NCBI GenBank assembly: GCA_017652345.1
Contig: JAGCBE010000339.1
Location: forward strand, 62,001-126,000
Length of the DNA: 64,000 nt
Reading direction: 5' to 3'
Origin: Methanobrevibacter sp.
Lineage (GTDB): Archaea > Methanobacteriota > Methanobacteria > Methanobacteriales > Methanobacteriaceae
Numbering within the stretch: the first letter of the stretch is position 1; every line of letters starts with the position of its first letter. Below, piece after piece: positions 58,383 through 64,000 of this stretch. A model generated the notes under the pieces. It was given only the letters and a program-made list of their open reading frames with translations, searched no databases and had not been told where the DNA came from. The translations under genes and the position numbers were made by a program.

Positions 58383-59711
58383 ATGGCAGTGAAAAATAAA
58401 ATAGATCTTCAAAATACCCCACTTACATTAGAAACTTATAGAAAAGTTGAGCAAATTACTGTTCCTGATGTAGACCCATCAAGTGATAGTAGCAGTAGTA
58501 ATGAAAGTTCAAGTGAGCAAGAAACACTTGATGAAAAACTTATAAATGAAAAATTCATAACACCTATGGAATATTACAATAAAGCTACATCTAATAATGA
58601 AATGGCTTATGCAGGTGAAAATGAACAAGGTTATCATAAAATTGGTAAAAATGCTAATACTAATACTCAAAAAATAGTTTGGTTTTGGGTTGAAGATTTA
58701 AAAAACTGGTGTTCTTATACAGTAAGTATGGAATTTTCAGGAATTAATAGTTTTATATTAAATGTTTGGAATGGTAAAAATGGTTGGATTCCGTTATTTT
58801 ATGGAAATAGTGTGTGTTTTGTTGATTCTGCTATAGATACTACTGGAATAAGATTTTATCAAAATCCTATAATTAATGATTTACTTTATGGTGATTATTT
58901 AACTGATACAGAAAGACAAGGTAAAAATTATAAAAATATAATTTATCGTAATAGAAGTATTAATACAAGAATTGCAAAAAATGAAGAAGGTAAAGCAGTA
59001 GAAACTCCTGCTCATATAGGAGATAGTCCAGAGTCAATTGGAAATTATTTTGATCAAGCAGGTAGGTCTGCATTAGAGAATACGATTGCATTTAAATTAC
59101 AAAAAAATGTAAAATATACAATTAATAATAGTGAAGGATTTCAAACAATTCGTTGGTCAACAAATGCAGATTCAGTTAATGATAAAGACGATTTTCCATT
59201 TGAACAGATGGATAATAGAAATGGTGTCACAACTGGTGTTCCATCATTATGGAGATTGCCAACAGGTGAACTTTGTTTATGTGTATTTTTACAATGGGTA
59301 GGCGTTACTGGTAATGCTTATTATTATGTAAAAGATGATTCTATTGGTTATTTTAGAAAACAATATACTGAATCATTAATGGGAGATGGCGAAACTGAAT
59401 CTAATAGATTAATGGGTGATGATTCATTAGCTGCAGCAAATTGGATTAATACTGTATGTGCACAATTTTTTGGTGATGGAAATAATAAATCTATTCAGAC
59501 AGATTGGTTAAGAAGCGATAAAGAAATTTTTGAAAAAAATTCTGCTTCTAATTATTCATATACAGATACGTCAAATATGCTTGATTCAACTAAAACAAAT
59601 GAACAGCATAATATAAATAAAGAAAATGATTTAAAATGTACTTTTGTAATCAATCGACCATTAGTTACAACCGAAGAACCTGAACAGATTGATTATGTAA
59701 GAAAATGGTAA
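58383..59711 (+). CDS. Putative baseplate wedge or tail fibre-associated protein
   Basis: 442 residues. A Ser/Glu-rich linker (SSDSSSSNESSSEQE) near residue 35 separates a short N-terminal peptide from a large Asn/Tyr/Trp-rich beta-type body (IVWFWVEDLKNWCSYTVSME, LCLCVFLQWVGVTGNAYYYV). It is followed after three bases by the giant fibre-like gene. Structural by composition and position; family not recognised. Confidence 0.5.
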   Translation: MAVKNKIDLQNTPLTLETYRKVEQITVPDVDPSSDSSSSNESSSEQETLDEKLINEKFITPMEYYNKATSNNEMAYAGENEQGYHKIGKNANTNTQKIVWFWVEDLKNWCSYTVSMEFSGINSFILNVWNGKNGWIPLFYGNSVCFVDSAIDTTGIRFYQNPIINDLLYGDYLTDTERQGKNYKNIIYRNRSINTRIAKNEEGKAVETPAHIGDSPESIGNYFDQAGRSALENTIAFKLQKNVKYTINNSEGFQTIRWSTNADSVNDKDDFPFEQMDNRNGVTTGVPSLWRLPTGELCLCVFLQWVGVTGNAYYYVKDDSIGYFRKQYTESLMGDGETESNRLMGDDSLAAANWINTVCAQFFGDGNNKSIQTDWLRSDKEIFEKNSASNYSYTDTSNMLDSTKTNEQHNINKENDLKCTFVINRPLVTTEEPEQIDYVRKW

Positions 59712-59714
59712 TAT

Positions 59715-62700
59715 ATGGAATCTTTCGTTTTTAATAGTTTTAAACAGAGACTAATGGAATCAGATGTTTCTTTATCTGGTACTTGGTATGCATATCCTGT
59801 TAATTCTAAATTTATTGATGACTATGGTGATAAATTAAAATATTTAAAAGATACACACGATTTACGTTTGTTCTGTCCAGATAGTGCAGTAAATTTATCA
59901 TTTTTTAATGATGGTGTTGGTTCTAATCCGCATTTTTATAGAACTGATATGGGTTCGCAATATTATACATATACGTCTATGTATGAGACTGATGTTCCAT
60001 CTGAACCATATTATGTTACTTTAAATAATATTAAAACATTTAATGAAGAAAATCCAGGTCAGGAACATCTCGAATCGTTGTTTTTAAAACAAGACGGTAA
60101 ATTTTATAGACCAATAAGTGATTCAGATCCGACACCACGAGGATTCTATTTTATTAAAACTTCTGAAGAATTATTATGGTGTGCCAATAAAGTAAATGGA
60201 ACTAATTTTGATAATACAATCAATATTGTTTTAGGTGACAATATTGGTACAAATGTAATGGTAAAAGATGCCAATGATAATGATGTTCCATTAAGCAAAG
60301 AAAATATTGATGAACATTTTAGTAAACTTAAAAAAATTGGTTATGGAATTGGAACGAATCCAGCACAACCATTTAATGGTATTTTCTTCGGTAATGGTTT
60401 TAAAATTCTTAATATTGATTTAATTTGTAATAATGATATTAATGGATTAATTGGTTATCTTGGTTATAATGGTTGGATTTCAACTATTATAATTGATGGT
60501 GTTAACATTGTTGAATGTAAAAAACCAATTAATATTGAACATTTGATTTACGAAGGAACAGATGTTTGCGTTGGTATATTATGTGGTAAAAATAATGGTA
60601 AAATAGAAAATGTCGTCATTAATGGTGAAATAATTTTCAAAGACTTTATTCCAAGTATGTATAGTATAAAGAATAAATCTGAAAACTTAAATGCACCAAA
60701 TAATGATAATTATCCATATTATCCTGATTTTTATTGTTATGATTCATTGGGTAATATTGTTCCATATATTGGTTATTTTAATGAAGGCGTTTTTGCTACA
60801 TATTCTGGTTATAATTTAAAAGATGATGTTTTTTATCTTTATTGGAATACAAGACCATCAGATTCTTATACAATAAAAGATATAGTAGATGGAGTAACAA
60901 GTCCATGTGAATGGTATTATTGGAATGGTTTAGGACCAGATTCAGAGAATAAAATTCCTGGTTATTTTATGTATTTTACGGCATTACCGAACAGACGTAA
61001 TGTTTTATGGTATGATGCTAATATTATTACAAAAACAAATGATGATTTAAATTCTTTGAAATCACCAGCTATTTCAGATATTGGTTTATTTGGTTTTAAT
61101 TATAAAGACCCATTGAATCCGCAATCAATGAAAGGCATTGCTAATGCTAATTATTTTAATAAATCTATTAAATTAAATCAACAGAATAGAGCAGCATATT
61201 ATGTTTCTCCGTTATTAGGTTTAAATAACAATATAATTAACAGTGTAAGAGTTAATGCAAAACTTTATACATCTGGTACTTTTGTTGGATTTATGGGAGG
61301 TATTGCTGGTAAGCAATGTTATGGTAATTTAACAGATATTATTAGTAATGTTTCTGCATTAGATATTTGTAATGAAACAGCTTCAGAACTTTTTTATAAG
61401 CGTAATATTTTAGAAAATGAAAATTATTCTTTTGCAAAAAAGAGTATTAAAAATATTTCTAGTTTATTTGGTTCTTGTGTAGTTGGTAATATTCATTCAT
61501 TGTTCCTTGATAGTGTAAATTCTTATTTAACAAATTATAATAATGTAGTATTCCCGAAAAATTTAAATGAACCGGAATATGACGATTATTATTTCTTAAA
61601 TAGATATGGTGCATTAGCTGCAATAGTTGAATATAATTCAACTAATATTAGTGATATTTGGCGTGATAATGAACAATTAAATAATATTGTAAATAAATCA
61701 ATTTTTATTACAAATTCTACATTTGGATATAAAGAAGAAAAATGTTCTGATAGTAATACATATGATTTATTAATGCCATATGAGCTTATTGATAATGATA
61801 CATATGTAAATCCTACAGCTAAAGGTAAATATATGTTTGGTATTGCATCACCATTGATTGCAGAAATCAAACCAACATATTTATCTGTTCCGTCTATTAT
61901 TTCAACAGTTTATGAAAATGGTGGTCATAAAATAACACAATCGGAAGATGAAAAAACTGATTTTAACACTATTGGTCTTTTCGGTGTAGATCAGAATTTT
62001 GCATGTAATTATATAGATGGTAATTTCTGGTCAATTAATATGGAAACAGATTTACCTGGTGTTGCAAATTCAGGTTTACAAATAGAAAATATATATTGTG
62101 GTATTGCAGGCGGTGTTATTGACCGTTTGAATGTAACTGCAGGTGAAAACTTTGACCTTAATATTCAAAATATTGCTTCTAAGTTAATATCTTGGAATGG
62201 TTGTAAAGTTGTTAAAAATTATGATAAAGATTTGAATTCATTATCATCTATTACTGTTCCAGCTGCAGCAGCAATAGAACCAGCAACATTTGTGACATCT
62301 GATGATATTGATATGAATACTGGTAAAATATCTGCTGATAATGTAATTCCATCGGCATGTGGTGATCTTGAGAATATTCCAGATGGTGCAATCGCAGCAA
62401 CTGATTTTAGAGGTGTATGTGATTATGCTGCAAATAAAGTTGTAAATACATATCCATATTTTGGTTCAGATATAGAACTTGATTTAGTATCTGCTGCATT
62501 TGGTGATACTATAATAAAACCAGATTTAACTAGATTAAGCGGTGCAGTTATTTCTTTCTCTGCAAAAAATCAATTATGTTTGAATTATGATGAATATGGC
62601 TTTGCAAGACAATTATTTGCTGATAAAACAAATAAAGGAAGTAAAAAATATAGATATTTAGATAATAATGTTACTGATGTAGTATTTAATATAGATGCTG

Positions 62701-64000
62701 ATGCATTTAACTATCAGCCATTTACTGATGTACCATTAACATCTAGAGATTTAATTAAAAAGTTTTATGGTGATATATATATTAATACACCAAATGGTCG
62801 AATAGATAGATATGGAAAAGGCGATACATATTATGATGATACTGTAATATGGGATTTAGATTCATTCTTCAATGGAACATATGATGCTGAAGCATCAAGA
62901 AAATATTTTGGATTTCCAGTATTAAGTGGTTTTGTATTTGTAAATGATAGTGCTGGTGAAGATGAAGAAAAACGATGGTCTGTTTTTGTTATACCATTTA
63001 ATGTATCTGCTTTTGATAGAAAGAAAGAAGATTTTATAAATCCTCCATATAGTTTTTTTGAAGGCATTTATATGCAATGCTGGAAACATAGAGAAGATCC
63101 AGATATACATAGACATTATGAATGTATGTTAGGTGAAAAAGAAGATCCTAATGATAATAATAAAAAACATTATCCATATAAAAAGCGTAATTATTTAATT
63201 CCTGATATAAATTCTATTAAAGTTAATACAAAAAAACAATATTTCTTAGGTTATGATGAATCTTTTAATGCAATTTATACTGAACCTAATGAATTACCGC
63301 CATTAACAACTGCATATTTAAGTGCATATAGATGGACATATGATAATGATAATAATCCAATATTTGTTAAAAATGAACATTATGAGTATTATCAAAATAT
63401 ACCAACAACAACAGAACCATCAGCAGCATATTCTGGATATTTTCCAATTAGACCAGCACAAGATGGAAGTAATAGTATATTCTATCCAGAAAATGTTATT
63501 TCAGCAGATGTTCTAGTAACACCAGAAGAATATCATTTTGTTAATGGCGGAGGTGGAGGACAAGTTCCAGAATCTGCAATGTATGTTACTAAATATTATC
63601 AATGCTATGGCGTTCCTGAGATTAAAAATGAATCTGTACTTGAAAGAAATAAAATAAGAACAGACATTGATTTGTCTAGTTGTTTAGTTATGACTGCAGT
63701 TCCATTAAGCGGTATTCCGTCTGCATTCTGGAACTGGGAAACAGATTTTGAAGCAAGTTTAAAATATGATACAGATAATAACGAATATGTTGAATCATAT
63801 GCAATAGCAAATGGAGGAGCTGATGCACCAGATTATTATTATCATTCAAATAGAAAATTTAGTGAAATTGCAAAACCTTATGATTATGAATATTCTGGTA
63901 TAAATTATTGTGGAGGACGTTTTGATGCACCACCAGTATGGAAATATGCGGATGTCTCTACTGCAATACCTGCAGAACCATGGACTGCAACAGATACATC
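59715..64000 (+). CDS. Giant tail fibre/adhesin-like protein (partial, 3' end outside window)
   Basis: An open frame of 1428 codons from ATG 59715 to the last base, with no stop seen at the points checked (60363, 62163, 63951 onwards). The reading is rich in Asn, Tyr, Gly, Ser and Pro. Around residues 215-310 it has a GLUG-like beta-helix: FNGIFFGNGFKILNIDL, NGLIGYLGYNGWISTIIIDG, VGILCGKNNGKIENVVINGE. It begins three bases after the 58383 gene, MESFVFNSFKQRLMESDVSL. Receptor-binding or fibre role is inferred from size, composition and beta-helix motif. Confidence 0.65.
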   Translation, partial: MESFVFNSFKQRLMESDVSLSGTWYAYPVNSKFIDDYGDKLKYLKDTHDLRLFCPDSAVNLSFFNDGVGSNPHFYRTDMGSQYYTYTSMYETDVPSEPYYVTLNNIKTFNEENPGQEHLESLFLKQDGKFYRPISDSDPTPRGFYFIKTSEELLWCANKVNGTNFDNTINIVLGDNIGTNVMVKDANDNDVPLSKENIDEHFSKLKKIGYGIGTNPAQPFNGIFFGNGFKILNIDLICNNDINGLIGYLGYNGWISTIIIDGVNIVECKKPINIEHLIYEGTDVCVGILCGKNNGKIENVVINGEIIFKDFIPSMYSIKNKSENLNAPNNDNYPYYPDFYCYDSLGNIVPYIGYFNEGVFATYSGYNLKDDVFYLYWNTRPSDSYTIKDIVDGVTSPCEWYYWNGLGPDSENKIPGYFMYFTALPNRRNVLWYDANIITKTNDDLNSLKSPAISDIGLFGFNYKDPLNPQSMKGIANANYFNKSIKLNQQNRAAYYVSPLLGLNNNIINSVRVNAKLYTSGTFVGFMGGIAGKQCYGNLTDIISNVSALDICNETASELFYKRNILENENYSFAKKSIKNISSLFGSCVVGNIHSLFLDSVNSYLTNYNNVVFPKNLNEPEYDDYYFLNRYGALAAIVEYNSTNISDIWRDNEQLNNIVNKSIFITNSTFGYKEEKCSDSNTYDLLMPYELIDNDTYVNPTAKGKYMFGIASPLIAEIKPTYLSVPSIISTVYENGGHKITQSEDEKTDFNTIGLFGVDQNFACNYIDGNFWSINMETDLPGVANSGLQIENIYCGIAGGVIDRLNVTAGENFDLNIQNIASKLISWNGCKVVKNYDKDLNSLSSITVPAAAAIEPATFVTSDDIDMNTGKISADNVIPSACGDLENIPDGAIAATDFRGVCDYAANKVVNTYPYFGSDIELDLVSAAFGDTIIKPDLTRLSGAVISFSAKNQLCLNYDEYGFARQLFADKTNKGSKKYRYLDNNVTDVVFNIDADAFNYQPFTDVPLTSRDLIKKFYGDIYINTPNGRIDRYGKGDTYYDDTVIWDLDSFFNGTYDAEASRKYFGFPVLSGFVFVNDSAGEDEEKRWSVFVIPFNVSAFDRKKEDFINPPYSFFEGIYMQCWKHREDPDIHRHYECMLGEKEDPNDNNKKHYPYKKRNYLIPDINSIKVNTKKQYFLGYDESFNAIYTEPNELPPLTTAYLSAYRWTYDNDNNPIFVKNEHYEYYQNIPTTTEPSAAYSGYFPIRPAQDGSNSIFYPENVISADVLVTPEEYHFVNGGGGGQVPESAMYVTKYYQCYGVPEIKNESVLERNKIRTDIDLSSCLVMTAVPLSGIPSAFWNWETDFEASLKYDTDNNEYVESYAIANGGADAPDYYYHSNRKFSEIAKPYDYEYSGINYCGGRFDAPPVWKYADVSTAIPAEPWTATDT

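Noticed and set aside
1..64000. tRNA genes or a CRISPR array
   Set aside because: I looked for T-loop GTTCGA-type sequences with cloverleaf arms and for regularly spaced direct repeats and found none that hold up.
1..64000. Alternative genetic code as in some gut phages
   Set aside because: TAG and TGA both end genes at sensible places (for example TAG at 2741-2743 and TGA at 10634-10636), and core genes show no in-frame TAG.

Overview
The window is part of the genome of a large T4-like (Straboviridae-related) tailed phage, probably a distant myovirus. This rests on recognisable homologues of T4 gp43 (DNA polymerase), gp62 (clamp loader), RegA, gp55 (late sigma), the gp39/gp52 type II topoisomerase, gp17 (terminase), gp14 (neck), gp19-type tube proteins, gp26-type baseplate proteins and Alt-like ADP-ribosyltransferases. 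T4-type late promoters (TATAAATA) occur throughout. The host cannot be named. Early promoters are sigma70-like (TTTACA or TTGACA, 17 nt, TATATT) and early genes carry Shine-Dalgarno (SD) sites, so the Bacteroidota promoter type (-7 TAnnTTTG) is not supported. The standard code is used with TAA, TAG and TGA stops. I saw no tRNA gene and no CRISPR array.

Layout. 1-1919: a split NAD+-dependent DNA ligase with a tiny membrane-protein gene between the halves. 1920-4880: short early genes, several separated by a repeated terminator-plus-promoter cassette. 4880-7120: a late patatin-like lipase and SprT-like protease, then a basic putative internal protein. 7150-8360: three leftward paralogues. 8360-9540: an orphan promoter, one gene and a GC-rich island. 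9539-12623: a tandem array of eight paralogues that all end in a GILKIP-type tail. 12654-14843: two divergent ADP-ribosyltransferases fired from a perfectly symmetrical late promoter. 14878-25363: leftward replication and host-takeover block (DNA polymerase, IF-1, ClpP, SpoVG-like, DUF3310, a triple GroES-like protein, a degenerate phosphoesterase). 25461-31265: packaged-protein candidates, HNH, TnpB and a homing-type endonuclease. 31299-34629: topoisomerase. 34730-41853: tube proteins, an acidic core-like protein and very large putative internal proteins. 41888-49484: gp62, glycosyltransferases, late sigma factor, baseplate protein and the C-terminal half of a split-intein terminase. 49574-58334: structural proteins, RegA, a candidate non-coding RNA, neck protein, HAD phosphatase and RuvC-like resolvase. 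58383-64000: fibre/baseplate proteins, the last running off the window.

How it fits together. Early genes look to be read by the host sigma70 holoenzyme. The gp55-like sigma factor at 46138-46731 should then direct RNA polymerase to TATAAATA. At ten late genes the TATAAATA box ends exactly 4 nt before the start codon (one of them GTG), which predicts leaderless or nearly leaderless late mRNAs; the phage also carries its own IF-1. Several late proteins, including one ADP-ribosyltransferase, start with a short peptide ending in [LI]xE that resembles the T4 capsid-targeting sequence, which suggests they are packaged in the head, trimmed by the prohead protease and injected. The most unusual items are the leaderless-type late promoters, the packaged-effector set, the GILKIP array, the atypically split TerL intein and the three-domain GroES-like protein.
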